Positions 8,350 through 17,047 of a stretch of 64,000 bases of DNA are shown in pieces. Location of the stretch: the NCBI GenBank assembly GCA_934183155.1, contig CAKPSB010000007.1:1-64000 (forward strand), in the 5' to 3' direction. The position numbers were made by a program, and so were the translations under genes. Origin of the DNA: an uncultured Bacilli bacterium. GTDB taxonomy: Bacteria > Bacillota_I > Bacilli_A > RF39 > UBA660. Under the pieces are notes generated by a model that ran no database searches, was not told the DNA's origin, and worked only from the letters and a program-made list of their open reading frames with translations. Position 1 is the first letter of the stretch. Each line of letters starts with the position of its first letter.

Positions 8350-9690
8350 CTATTTAATTTGGTTAATTATTTTTGAAATTTCGACTTCTAAGTTTTTATC
8401 CTTTTTTAATTCACTTTTTATTTTAGCAACAGAATGCATAACAGTTGTATGATCTTTTCCACCAAATTCACTACCTATTTTAGGTAATGATTCTTTTAGA
8501 TGTACTCGGCATATATACATTCCAATTTGTCTTGGTACGGCTATTTTTGATAGTCTTTTTTTAGATTTTATATCTTCTACGGTTATATTGTAATTATTGG
8601 CTACTAATTGGATTACTTGGTCTATTTTATTTCTTGAAATGATATTTTTACCGATGTAATCTTTTAGAGCTTCTATAGCTAATTCTAAGGTAATTTCTGA
8701 GCCATTCATTATTGTAGCGTAAGCAAATACGCGGGTTAGAGCACCTTCTAGTTTTCTGATATCGGTGGTGCAATTATTGGCTATGTATTCTTTTACTTCC
8801 ATAGGAACAAAGCTACTGATATTATGGGCTTCTATTTTTTTATCTAGTATAGCTAGTCTAAGATCTAACTCTGGTGGCAGAATGTCAATGGTTAAGCCCC
8901 AATTAAATCTGGTTCTTAATCTATCTTCAAGTTTTTTTAAATCATCTGGTGAACGATCGGATGATATAATTATTTGTTTATTTTTTGTGTGTAATTCATT
9001 AAATGTGTTGAAAAATTCCTGTTGTGTTTTACTAGCTATTTCTAAATATTGAATATCATCTATCATTAGTACATCAATGTCGCGATATTTTCTTTTGAAG
9101 TTATCGACAGCTTTAAAATTACTTGTTTCGTTTTTTCTATATATATTAAGAAAATCATCAACAAATTTTTCACTTGTTACATATAGTACTTTTTTGTTAG
9201 AAGTTGAAACAATATAATTTCCAATAGCGTGCATTAAGTGTGTTTTTCCAAGTCCGCTTGATCCATAGATGAATAATGGATTATACATAGCACCTGGTTT
9301 TTCAGCAACAGCAAGACCTATGGCTTTGGCGAATTTGTTTGATTCTCCGGCAATAAAATTGTCAAAAGTATATTTGCTATCAAGGCCACTTTCAAAGACA
9401 GCTTCATTATTTTCTGTTGTTTCTGTTTTAATTTCGTCTGATGCTTCATTTGGCGTAACGTATTTAAACTTAAAAATAGAGCCAGTTACTTCCATAAATG
9501 TTTCTTTAATTATTTCACCATAGTTTTCTTGTAGATGCTTTTTGTGAACATCAAGTGGAACTTCTATAATGGCATATTCATTGTTTAAATCGATTAATTT
9601 TGTTTCTTTAAACCATGTTTGAAATAAAACTGGTTTTAATTTTAGTTCAATTTTTGATAAAAAAACAGCCCACATGCTTTCTAAATCCAT
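8350..9690 (-). CDS. dnaA: Chromosomal replication initiator DnaA
   Basis: AAA+ initiator that binds DnaA boxes and melts oriC, 446 residues. Domain I is at the N-terminus, followed by a short acidic linker (about residues 80-105). Walker A GSSGLGKTH is at 143-151 and Walker B is VLMIDDIQ. The domain IV helix-turn-helix carries GGKDHTTVMHSV, the DnaA-box signature. The ATG is preceded by GGGGGG. It is the outermost minus-strand gene before the strand switch at the origin. Confidence 0.97.
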   Translation of the reverse strand: MDLESMWAVFLSKIELKLKPVLFQTWFKETKLIDLNNEYAIIEVPLDVHKKHLQENYGEIIKETFMEVTGSIFKFKYVTPNEASDEIKTETTENNEAVFESGLDSKYTFDNFIAGESNKFAKAIGLAVAEKPGAMYNPLFIYGSSGLGKTHLMHAIGNYIVSTSNKKVLYVTSEKFVDDFLNIYRKNETSNFKAVDNFKRKYRDIDVLMIDDIQYLEIASKTQQEFFNTFNELHTKNKQIIISSDRSPDDLKKLEDRLRTRFNWGLTIDILPPELDLRLAILDKKIEAHNISSFVPMEVKEYIANNCTTDIRKLEGALTRVFAYATIMNGSEITLELAIEALKDYIGKNIISRNKIDQVIQLVANNYNITVEDIKSKKRLSKIAVPRQIGMYICRVHLKESLPKIGSEFGGKDHTTVMHSVAKIKSELKKDKNLEVEISKIINQIK

Positions 9691-10055
9691 ACTATTCCCC
9701 CCATTGTGCTTTTATAAACACTCAATAACATTTTACATTATTTTTACATTTTTTTCTATAAAAACTGTGGAAAAATAGCAAAAAAGTTTTAAACAAGAAA
9801 TTATTGTCGAAATATGAAGGCTTTAGAGTTATTTCCACATCATGTGTGGATAAATATTTTTGCACAAATGTGGACAATTATTTTTTTTGCACAACTGTTG
9901 AAAAGTAATTTTAATACATTTTTACAAATATTTTTTTTGTGTGGAAAACTCAAAAAAAGAAAAATGAAAAAAATTATACTGTGGAAAACTCAATTGTTGC
10001 ATTTAGCTTTTGTTTGTGTTATAATGGTTGAGATTTTTTTATTTGTATTAATAAA
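9691..10055. other. oriC, dnaA-rpmH half with a cluster of DnaA boxes
   Basis: Noncoding AT-rich region where transcription diverges. It contains a perfect DnaA box TGTGGATAA (9845-9853), a one-mismatch box TGTGGACAA (9869-9877) and three TGTGGAAAA nonamers (9766-9774, 9940-9948, 9980-9988). The last two lie in a direct repeat TGTGGAAAACTCAA (9940-9953 and 9980-9993). An opposite-strand weak box is at 9831-9839. This matches the incAB half of the Bacillus origin. An 81-codon open frame here (9814-10059) is not convincing as a gene. Confidence 0.85.
9997..10025 (+). promoter_or_regulatory. Upstream promoter for rpmH (P1)
   Basis: TTGCAT (9997-10002), 17-bp spacer, TATAAT (10020-10025) with an upstream TG, making an extended -10. 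It fires out of the DnaA-box cluster towards rpmH. Confidence 0.55.
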
Positions 10056-10084
10056 TTGACATTTTTGTTTTTTGTCTATATAAT
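10056..10084 (+). promoter_or_regulatory. Consensus promoter of rpmH (P2)
   Basis: Perfect TTGACA (10056-10061), 17-bp spacer, perfect TATAAT (10079-10084). The start would be near 10091, about 30 nt before the rpmH ATG. Confidence 0.85.
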
Positions 10085-10122
10085 TTATTAAGCAATGTGA
10101 ATTTATTTTAGGAGGTGGATTT

Positions 10123-10248
10123 ATGTCTAAAAGAACTTTTCAACCAAATACTCGCAGAAGAAGTAAAAAGATGGGATTTTTTGCAAGAATGAAAGCTGGT
10201 ATTGTTAACAGAAGAAGAAACAAAGGCCGCAAGGTATTATCTCATTAA
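10123..10248 (+). CDS. rpmH: 50S ribosomal protein bL34
   Basis: A 41-residue basic protein beginning MSKRTFQPNTRRR and ending KGRKVLSH, clear L34 hallmarks. The usual length is 44; about three residues are missing from the central loop. The start ATG has a strong GGAGGTGG 5 nt upstream. It is the first gene on the rightward replichore, with a perfect consensus promoter, and is followed by a terminator before rnpA. Confidence 0.96.
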   Translation: MSKRTFQPNTRRRSKKMGFFARMKAGIVNRRRNKGRKVLSH

Positions 10249-10252
10249 ATTG

Positions 10253-10289
10253 CCACTGCTGGCGTAAGCGGTGGTTTTGTTTTTTTTAT
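10253..10289 (+). terminator. Attenuating terminator between rpmH and rnpA
   Basis: CCACTGCT (10253-10260) pairs with AGCGGTGG (10267-10274) with one G-U, followed by TTTTGTTTTTTTT. No separate promoter is evident before rnpA, so read-through probably sets a low RnpA level. Confidence 0.8.
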
Positions 10290-10301
10290 AGGGGTGATAA
10301 G

Positions 10302-10646
10302 GTGAAAAAGATTAATGTTGTTAGAGAAAATCGAGAATTTACACGTATTATTCAAAAAAATAAACCTTTTAGATATAAGGACTATGTTATATATATAGAT
10401 AAAAGGGAACCTAGTGTTTATAAGTTTGGACTTTCAGTTGGTAAAAAAGTTGGTAATGCAGTTGTTCGTAATAAAATAAAAAGGCAATTACGTAGTATTC
10501 TTGATAAAAATGACTATAAAAATAATTTTGATTGTATTATAATAGTTGGCAGAGGCATTTTAAAACGAAGTTTTTTAGAAATGCAGGATAATTTAAATTT
10601 TGCTTTAAAAAAGTTAGATGTTATGAAGGAGCGAGAAAATGCGTAA
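10302..10646 (+). CDS. rnpA: Ribonuclease P protein component
   Basis: Protein subunit of RNase P, which matures the 5' ends of tRNAs with the rnpB RNA (not in this window). The 114-residue length is normal. The RNR helix motif is visible in GNAVVRNKIKRQLR near residues 49-62. It starts with GTG at 10302, with GGGGTGATAAG upstream. It follows rpmH, as in most bacteria, and overlaps yidC by 8 nt. Confidence 0.95.
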   Translation: MKKINVVRENREFTRIIQKNKPFRYKDYVIYIDKREPSVYKFGLSVGKKVGNAVVRNKIKRQLRSILDKNDYKNNFDCIIIVGRGILKRSFLEMQDNLNFALKKLDVMKERENA

Positions 10647-11640
10647 AAAGTTTTTTATGATTGTGGCGATGATGTTTTTAACTTTATCGTTATCTGGATG
10701 TACGAGTTATGTTAAAGATAGTAAGGGTTCACCAGTTAAAGAACCAACTACTGGGCAAACACTTACTTCAAATATTTTATGTAGGCCTACTAATAAGGAT
10801 GTAATTAAAACTTATAAGAGTAATAAAGTTAAAATTGATAAGTTGCCTGAATGTTCAAAGTTTACCCCAGCTTCTGGTAGTTATGGTGGTATTTGGGAAA
10901 CTATTTTTATTAAGCCTTTGAGTTATTTTATTATTCAAATTGGGAAAATACTTGGTAATTATGGTTGGGCCATTATTGCTGTAACTTTGCTTATTCGTTT
11001 AATTATTTTCCCATTAAGTAAAAAGTCAGCTTTGATGAGTGAAAATATGAAATTTGCTCAAAAAGATTTGGAAAAACTTGAGAAAAAGTATCGTGGACGT
11101 GAGAGCCAAGAAGATCAGATGATGAAAGCACAGGAAATGATGACGATTTATAAAAAATATGATATTAATCCAATGTCTGGTTGTTTATTTGCTTTTATTC
11201 AGATGCCACTTTTCTTTGCTTTCTTAGAAAGTTTGAATAGATTACCAATTGTATTTGAAGGTAAATTTTTAGGATATAAATTAGGTACTAGTCCATTTGT
11301 AGCTTTGTTTGGTAGTAATTTTGATTTTGGAAAACTTATTTCTAGTTTTAGCAATGGTAATTTTATATATTTAATTTTACCAATTGTTGTTGCTTTGACG
11401 ACATTCTTGTCATTTAAGTTGAATTCTGGAGTTAGTAGTGGTTCTGATGAACAACAATCTCAGATGAAGACAATGATGAATGTTATGCTTGTTTTTATTG
11501 TATTTACTTCGTTTACAATGCCTGTTAGTATTATTTTATACTGGGTTACTGGTAGTTTATTTACAATTATTCAAGCTGAAATCATTAGGAGGATGAAAGA
11601 AAATGGAAGTAGTAAAGTTCGAATCAAAAAACAAAGATGA
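10639..11640 (+). CDS. yidC: Membrane protein insertase YidC (SpoIIIJ/OxaA type), lipoprotein
   Basis: Inserts membrane proteins with or without SecYEG; 333 residues. The N-terminus is a lipoprotein signal with lipobox LSGC (Cys21). Five hydrophobic segments follow in the 60-kDa inner-membrane protein fold, with the conserved Arg in TLLIRLIIFPL and the cytoplasmic loop KNxKYRGRES. The first ATG overlaps rnpA and the 3' end overlaps jag by 38 nt. It ends in TGA, showing that TGA is a stop here. Confidence 0.95.
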   Translation: MRKKFFMIVAMMFLTLSLSGCTSYVKDSKGSPVKEPTTGQTLTSNILCRPTNKDVIKTYKSNKVKIDKLPECSKFTPASGSYGGIWETIFIKPLSYFIIQIGKILGNYGWAIIAVTLLIRLIIFPLSKKSALMSENMKFAQKDLEKLEKKYRGRESQEDQMMKAQEMMTIYKKYDINPMSGCLFAFIQMPLFFAFLESLNRLPIVFEGKFLGYKLGTSPFVALFGSNFDFGKLISSFSNGNFIYLILPIVVALTTFLSFKLNSGVSSGSDEQQSQMKTMMNVMLVFIVFTSFTMPVSIILYWVTGSLFTIIQAEIIRRMKENGSSKVRIKKQR

Positions 11641-12214
11641 GGCTCTTAATAAATGTTTAGAAAAATTAAATGTTAATTTATCAGAGGTTTATTATTATAT
11701 TGAAGAAGGGGAACCTGGTTTATTTGGCAAAGTGAAGTATACTTCATGGGTTGTTACTAAATATGATGTTAAAAATTACGTTAAAGATTTTTTAAATGAT
11801 TTAGCTTATAATATGAATACTAAGTTTGACCTTGAAATTAATGAGAATGATGGTGTTATTACTTGTATTATTGTTTGTGATGATAGTAATGTTATAATTG
11901 GTAAAGAGGGTAGATGTTTAAATGCTATTCAGTCTGTTTTAAGGCAATCATTACGTAAGTATGGTAGGTTTGATATTAAAGTTAATTTAGATATTGCGGG
12001 TTATAAAGAAAAAAGACAACGTAATATTGAAAGAGAAGTAAAGAAACTTGCTAAGGAAGTTTTATCAAGTGGAGTTTCAGTTAAGCTAGATCCTATGAAT
12101 TCTTTTGAGAGAAGAATAGTTCATAATGCTATAAGTGAGTTTGATGGCTTGTTTACTCGAAGTGAGGGAGAAGCCCCTAATAGATATGTGGTTATTATGA
12201 TTAAGGAGGATTAA
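11603..12214 (+). CDS. jag: RNA-binding protein Jag/KhpB (KH and R3H domains)
   Basis: A 203-residue RNA-binding protein that partners KhpA and affects cell elongation. An N-terminal Jag domain (residues 1-50, with GEPGLFG) leads into a KH domain (GKEGRCLNAIQ, where the usual loop is GxxG) and a C-terminal R3H domain (PMNSFERRIVHNAI, SEGEAPNRYVVI). The start is set by AGGAGG 6-12 nt upstream inside yidC, and the overlap suggests translational coupling. Confidence 0.93.
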   Translation: MEVVKFESKNKDEALNKCLEKLNVNLSEVYYYIEEGEPGLFGKVKYTSWVVTKYDVKNYVKDFLNDLAYNMNTKFDLEINENDGVITCIIVCDDSNVIIGKEGRCLNAIQSVLRQSLRKYGRFDIKVNLDIAGYKEKRQRNIEREVKKLAKEVLSSGVSVKLDPMNSFERRIVHNAISEFDGLFTRSEGEAPNRYVVIMIKED

Positions 12215-12314
12215 TTCTTCTTTTTTTTTCAATTTAATTATTATTTGAAATGTAAGATTCAGTTTTTAATAGTTTTTTCCTTCGTTTTAAATGCTATGAT
12301 TTTTGTTTTGAATA

Positions 12315-12323
12315 TGTTATAAT
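12315..12323 (+). promoter_or_regulatory. Extended -10 promoter for the HD gene
   Basis: TGTTATAAT at 12315-12323. Transcription would start near 12330, which rules out the TTG at 12325 as a start codon and supports ATG 12346. Confidence 0.65.
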
Positions 12324-12345
12324 TTTGGTAGAAAAGGGCGATATT

Positions 12346-12888
12346 ATGAAAAAGAATATTACTAAGGAAATATTAAATGATGATGAATATTTAGATATTG
12401 TTAGTGATATTTTGGATAATTGTGAGTTTCAAAAAAGAAAACAATGGAAACATCATGAAAATTGTTCTTTATACGAGCATTTATTAGCGGTTTCTTATTT
12501 GTCTTATAAAATTTGTAAAAAAAAGAGATTGAATTATAAGGATGCAGCGATTGGTGGATTATTGCACGATTTTTATACTGAGCCGTGGCAAGAACATTTG
12601 AATGAAAAAAAGCCTTTTTTTAAGCAGCATGGTTTTGTTCATGCTCATGAGGCTATGGTTAATGCATATAAATTTTTTCCTAATTTAATGAATGATAGAA
12701 TTTCAAATATTATTGAAAGACATATGTTTCCTTTAAATATTATTCCTCCAAAATATAAAGAGGGTTGGATTGTTAGTTATGTTGATAAGCGTTTAAGTAT
12801 GGATGTTATTATTAATGTTAAAGCTTTACCAAAATATTTTGGGTTAACAAGATTTATTAATAAGGTTAAAAAAGTTTTTAGAAGGTGA
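12346..12888 (+). CDS. HD-domain metal-dependent phosphohydrolase
   Basis: A 180-residue protein with an HD superfamily core: H45 in YEHLLAVS, the HD pair at about 74-75 in GLLHDFY, and later histidines HGFVHAHEA and IIERHMFPL that complete the metal site. The substrate is not evident. Similar small HD proteins in Firmicutes are annotated only as HD hydrolases. I chose ATG 12346, preceded by AAAGGGCG, over an upstream TTG because of the promoter position. The stop TGA lies 5 nt before mnmE, so the two are probably co-transcribed. Confidence 0.8.
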   Translation: MKKNITKEILNDDEYLDIVSDILDNCEFQKRKQWKHHENCSLYEHLLAVSYLSYKICKKKRLNYKDAAIGGLLHDFYTEPWQEHLNEKKPFFKQHGFVHAHEAMVNAYKFFPNLMNDRISNIIERHMFPLNIIPPKYKEGWIVSYVDKRLSMDVIINVKALPKYFGLTRFINKVKKVFRR

Positions 12889-12893
12889 TTTGA

Positions 12894-14243
12894 ATGAATG
12901 ATACTATTTGTGCTATTTCTACAGCTCAAGGTGTTGGAGCTATTTCAATTATTAGGGTTAGTGGAGATGACGCTATTAAAATTGTAAGTAATATTTTTTC
13001 TAATAAAGATTTTTTCAATGCTCCTTCACATACTATTCATTATGGTTATATTTTGGACGGTGAAGAGAAGATTGATGAAGTTTTAGTTAGTATTATGAGG
13101 GCTCCTAAAACGTTTACTAAGGAGGATGTTGTCGAAATTAATGCTCATGGTGGTATTATGACTACTAATAAGATATTAGAGCTTTTACTTGTTAATGGTT
13201 GTCGTCTTGCGGAACCTGGTGAATTTACTAAAAGAGCTTTTTTAAATGGCAGAATTGATTTGACTGAGGCCGAAGGAATTATGGAACTTATTAATAGTAA
13301 AACTGATGTTTCTAGAAAAATAGCGTTGAATCAGGTTAGTGGTAAGGTTAATTTAATGATTAAAAAGTTGAGGGAAGAGCTTATTCAAATTATTTCTAAT
13401 ATTGAAGTCAATATTGATTATCCAGAATATGAGGATATTGAAGAAGTTACTACTTCTAAAATAAAAGTTAGTTTAGGGGATTTAAAAGATAAAGTATGTA
13501 AAATTCTTAATGAAAGTAATAATGGAAAAATTTTAACTAGTGGTATTAAAACAGCTATCGTTGGTAGACCAAATGTTGGCAAAAGTAGTTTACTTAATAA
13601 ATTGATTGGTGAAGATAAGGCTATTGTTACAAATATTGAGGGTACTACTAGAGATAGTGTTGAGGCAACTTTAAGAATTGATAATATAATTTTAAATTTA
13701 ATTGATACAGCGGGCATTAGAGATACTTCTGATGTTGTAGAAAGTATTGGCGTTGATAAAAGTTTAAGCTTAATTGATGAAGCTGATTTAATTTTATTTG
13801 TAGTTAATTATAATGAAATGTTGGACAAGGATGATTATAAGATTATTGAAAAATTAAAGAACAAAAAATACATTACTATTGTTAATAAAATTGATTTAGA
13901 TAAAAAAATTGATGATAGTGATTTAAAAAATGTTGTTTATGTTAGTGCTTTAAAGAACAATAATATTGATAAAATTAGCAAGAAAATTAAAGAATTATTT
14001 AATTTAGAGCAAATTGAAATGACTGATTTAACTTATTTGACAAGTGCAAGAAGTTTAGCTATTTTAAGAAAAATTTTGTTAGCGGTTGATGAAGTTAATG
14101 ATGGTATAGAAAATAACAGTCCTATTGATATGATTGAAATTGATTTAAAAAATATTTGGACTTTGCTTGGTGAAATAATTGGTGAAAGTTATGATGAGGA
14201 ACTTTTAAATCAGATATTTAGTAGATTTTGTGTTGGAAAGTAG
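12894..14243 (+). CDS. mnmE: tRNA uridine-5-carboxymethylaminomethyl modification GTPase MnmE
   Basis: With MnmG it modifies U34 of tRNAs reading split codon boxes. The 449 residues show an N-terminal tetrahydrofolate-binding domain, a GTPase domain inserted in a helical domain (G1 GRPNVGKSS near 223-231, G3 DTAG, G4 NKID), and a C-terminal FCVGK whose cysteine is conserved. It has the normal length and the normal place before mnmG, with GAAGGTGAT before the ATG. Confidence 0.96.
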   Translation: MNDTICAISTAQGVGAISIIRVSGDDAIKIVSNIFSNKDFFNAPSHTIHYGYILDGEEKIDEVLVSIMRAPKTFTKEDVVEINAHGGIMTTNKILELLLVNGCRLAEPGEFTKRAFLNGRIDLTEAEGIMELINSKTDVSRKIALNQVSGKVNLMIKKLREELIQIISNIEVNIDYPEYEDIEEVTTSKIKVSLGDLKDKVCKILNESNNGKILTSGIKTAIVGRPNVGKSSLLNKLIGEDKAIVTNIEGTTRDSVEATLRIDNIILNLIDTAGIRDTSDVVESIGVDKSLSLIDEADLILFVVNYNEMLDKDDYKIIEKLKNKKYITIVNKIDLDKKIDDSDLKNVVYVSALKNNNIDKISKKIKELFNLEQIEMTDLTYLTSARSLAILRKILLAVDEVNDGIENNSPIDMIEIDLKNIWTLLGEIIGESYDEELLNQIFSRFCVGK

Positions 14244-14268
14244 ATTTATTTCTACTTTTATTTTTTGG
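14236..14268 (+). terminator. Terminator between mnmE and mnmG
   Basis: Perfect hairpin AAAGTAGA / TCTACTTT with a TTTATT loop, then TATTTTTTGG, overlapping the mnmE stop. The same hairpin sequence is found after murA (41094-41119). Confidence 0.8.
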
Positions 14269-14292
14269 TTTCTTTTTAATTGTTAAAAAAAA

Positions 14293-14301
14293 TGTTATAA
14301 T
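14293..14301 (+). promoter_or_regulatory. Extended -10 promoter of mnmG
   Basis: TGTTATAAT, with the -35 region only weakly matching. It gives a leader of about 20 nt before ATG 14327 and excludes the longer upstream reading frame. Confidence 0.6.
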
Positions 14302-14326
14302 AATTGCTGGAAATGTTGGTGATTTT

Positions 14327-16180
14327 ATGGAATATGAAATTATTGTTGTTGGTGGTGGTCATGCTGGGTGTGAAGCAGCTTTGGCTAGTGCTAGAATGGG
14401 TCATAAAACGTTACTTGTTACGGGAAATATTAATAATGTAGCTGATATGCCTTGTAATCCATCAATTGGAGGAAGTGCAAAAGGTATTGTTGTTCGTGAG
14501 ATAGATGCTTTAGGTGGACAGATGGGAAAGAATGCTGATAGGAGCTTATTACAAATAAAAATGCTTAATACAGCTAAAGGTCCTGCTGTTAGAGCATTGA
14601 GAGCACAGGCTGATAAAATAACTTATCCTAAAAATATGCTTGATACGCTTATTGAAACTAAAGATTTAGATATTAAAGAGGCATTAGTTAAGGATGTTAT
14701 TACTGTTAATAATAAGGCTACTGGTATTTTACTTGAAAATGGTATTACGATTAAATCTAAGGCTGTTATTTTAACGACAGGTACTTATATGAATGCAGAT
14801 ATTTTAGTTGGTAATACTCGTCATCGAGAAGGTCCGCATGGTGAAAAACCGTCTAATTATTTAAGTGATAATTTGGCAAAAAAAGGTTTTAAAATTATTA
14901 GATTAAAAACAGGAACACCACCTAGAATTGAAAGAAGTAGTATTGATTTCAGTAAAACGAAAATTGAAAATGGGGATAATGTTTATAGAACTTTTTCTTT
15001 TGATGATAAACCTTGTTATGATATTGATAGTCAAGTTCCATGTCATTTAATTTATACTAATGAAAATACACATAAATTAATTTTAGACAATTTAAATAAG
15101 TCTAGTATGTATGGTGGTTTATCTGATATTAAAGGTGTTGGCCCTAGGTATTGTCCTTCTATTGAAGATAAAGTTGTTAGATTTAAAGATAAAGATAGAC
15201 ATCAGTTATTTTTAGAGCCTGAAAGTTTATATTATGATGATATTTATTTGCAAGGATTTTCGACAAGTATGCCTCATGATATTCAAGAAAAAATGGTTCA
15301 TAGTTTATCTGGTCTTGAGCATGCTAAAATATTGAGGTATGCTTATGCTATTGAATATGATGCAATTTATCCTACACAATTAAAATTTAATTTGGAAACT
15401 AAGTTAATTGAAAATTTGTTTACAGGTGGGCAAATTAATGGTACAAGTGGTTATGAAGAGGCTGCTTGCCAAGGTTTAATGGCGGGTATTAATGCGGCTT
15501 TGAAAATTGAAGGAAAAGAACCTTTTATTTTAAGAAGAGATGAGGCTTATATTGGTGTTTTAATTGATGATTTGATTACTAAAGGCATTAGTGATCCTTA
15601 TAGATTACTTACATCAAGAGCTGAGTATAGGTTGCTTTTGAGAAGTGATAATGCTGATTTGAGATTACGTGAATATGGACATAAATTTGGATTAGTTAGT
15701 GATGATAAATATGATGAATTTTTGAAGAAAAAAGAAGATATTGATAATGCTATATTGGAATTTAAAAAAGTTAGAGTAACGCCTAAAGATAATGAATTAT
15801 TAAATAGCATTGGAACTAAAAGTTTAAATTCTGGTATTTCTTTATATGATTTGCTCAAGAGACCGGAAATTGATGTGGAAAGTCTTATTAGATTTTTAAA
15901 TAATGATTATTCTTTTGAGGTTTTAGAACAAGTTAGTATTACAGCTAAGTATGAAGGTTATATTAAAAAAGCAATGCATGAGGCTGAAAAATTAAAACAT
16001 TTAGAAAGCAAAAAAATTCCTGTTGATATTGATTATGATTCAATGCATAATTTAGCTAGTGAAGCTAAGCAAAAGTTGAAAGAGGTAAAGCCTCTTACTT
16101 TAGGGCAGGCTATTAGAATTAGTGGTGTAAATCCTGCTGATATTTCTATTTTATCGATGTATTTGAAAAGGGGTAAATAA
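14327..16180 (+). CDS. mnmG: tRNA uridine-5-carboxymethylaminomethyl modification enzyme MnmG (GidA)
   Basis: FAD-dependent partner of MnmE; 617 residues from ATG 14327. The N-terminal Rossmann motif is VVGGGHAGCEAA, followed by PCNPSIGGSAKG, the DGxY-like TGTYMN and TGTPPRI motifs, and GGQINGTSGYEEAACQG for FAD. An upstream in-frame extension of 33 codons is hydrophobic, crosses a terminator and a promoter, and is not part of the protein. The stop overlaps the rsmG ATG (TAATG). Confidence 0.96.
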   Translation: MEYEIIVVGGGHAGCEAALASARMGHKTLLVTGNINNVADMPCNPSIGGSAKGIVVREIDALGGQMGKNADRSLLQIKMLNTAKGPAVRALRAQADKITYPKNMLDTLIETKDLDIKEALVKDVITVNNKATGILLENGITIKSKAVILTTGTYMNADILVGNTRHREGPHGEKPSNYLSDNLAKKGFKIIRLKTGTPPRIERSSIDFSKTKIENGDNVYRTFSFDDKPCYDIDSQVPCHLIYTNENTHKLILDNLNKSSMYGGLSDIKGVGPRYCPSIEDKVVRFKDKDRHQLFLEPESLYYDDIYLQGFSTSMPHDIQEKMVHSLSGLEHAKILRYAYAIEYDAIYPTQLKFNLETKLIENLFTGGQINGTSGYEEAACQGLMAGINAALKIEGKEPFILRRDEAYIGVLIDDLITKGISDPYRLLTSRAEYRLLLRSDNADLRLREYGHKFGLVSDDKYDEFLKKKEDIDNAILEFKKVRVTPKDNELLNSIGTKSLNSGISLYDLLKRPEIDVESLIRFLNNDYSFEVLEQVSITAKYEGYIKKAMHEAEKLKHLESKKIPVDIDYDSMHNLASEAKQKLKEVKPLTLGQAIRISGVNPADISILSMYLKRGK

Positions 16181-16878
16181 TGAATATTGATGAATTTAAG
16201 AATGAAATAAGTAAACTTGGTATTGAATATGATAATGATAAACTTTTAAAGTTAGAAAAATATTATGAACTTTTAATTGACTGGAATAATAAAATAAATT
16301 TGACGGCGATTGTAGACAAAGAACAGGTTTATTTGAAACATTTTTATGATAGTTTAACTTTGTTTAAAATAGTTGATTTAAATAAGGTTGATTCATTATG
16401 TGATTTAGGTACTGGTGCAGGTTTTCCTGGTATTGTAATTAAAATATTTTTTCCTAATATAAAAATTACTTTAGTTGATGCATTAAATAAACGTATTAAT
16501 TTTTTAAATGAGGTTGTTCAAAAATTAAATTTAAGTAATGTTACTTTAATTCATTCAAGAGCAGAAGATTATGGTAGGGATCATAGAGAATGTTTTGATG
16601 TTGTAACGGCACGGGCATTATCTAGTTTACCAGTTTTACTTGAATATGGTGTTTCATTACTTAAAATTAATGGTACGCTTTGTGCAATGAGAGGAAATGA
16701 TGATAGTAGTGATAGTTTAAATGCTATTTCGCAACTTAATGTTTCTTTGGAAAAGGTTGTACATTTTCAATTACCATATGAGAAAAGTAATAGAACTTTG
16801 ATTTTATTTAGAAAATTATCTAAAACGAATATTAAATATCCTAGAAGATTTATAGAAATAAAGAAGAAACCTCTTTAA
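16180..16878 (+). CDS. rsmG: 16S rRNA (guanine-N7) methyltransferase RsmG
   Basis: Methylates G527 of 16S rRNA (E. coli numbering) using SAM. The 232 residues carry DLGTGAGFPGI for SAM binding near 72-82 and ARALSSLPVLLEY downstream. Length and place after mnmG are typical. It starts at the ATG overlapping the mnmG stop, which suggests coupled translation. Confidence 0.95.
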   Translation: MNIDEFKNEISKLGIEYDNDKLLKLEKYYELLIDWNNKINLTAIVDKEQVYLKHFYDSLTLFKIVDLNKVDSLCDLGTGAGFPGIVIKIFFPNIKITLVDALNKRINFLNEVVQKLNLSNVTLIHSRAEDYGRDHRECFDVVTARALSSLPVLLEYGVSLLKINGTLCAMRGNDDSSDSLNAISQLNVSLEKVVHFQLPYEKSNRTLILFRKLSKTNIKYPRRFIEIKKKPL

Positions 16879-16987
16879 TTGTTTGATTTTTGATTTGTAG
16901 AAGTGGCATTATATATGTCTCTTTTTTTATTGTTATATTGTTATTTGTAAATTGTTTTTTCCTTTATAAATATTTCTTTTAAAATAG

Positions 16988-17016
16988 TTGAATTATTTTA
17001 AAAAAAATAGTATGAT
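16988..17016 (+). promoter_or_regulatory. Promoter of parB/noc-like gene
   Basis: TTGAAT (16988-16993), 17-bp spacer, TATGAT (17011-17016); an alternative extended -10 TGATAAAAT overlaps it. The GTG start follows about 25 nt after the predicted transcript start. Confidence 0.55.
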
Positions 17017-17047
17017 AAAATAAAAGAATAGAGGGGAGGGGTAGATT

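Noticed and set aside
9814..10059. An 81-codon plus-strand open frame inside the dnaA-rpmH gap
   Set aside because: It spans the DnaA-box cluster, has no ribosome-binding site and a composition dictated by repeats of TGTGGAAAA; better explained as origin DNA.
11638..12888. TGA read as tryptophan (Mycoplasma code)
   Set aside because: yidC, the HD gene and the DXS-like gene end in TGA at the expected family lengths, and conserved Trp residues use TGG.
14228..14326. A longer N-terminus for MnmG with a hydrophobic leader
   Set aside because: The extension crosses the mnmE terminator and the mnmG promoter; MnmG is cytosolic and starts at MEYEIIVVGGG.
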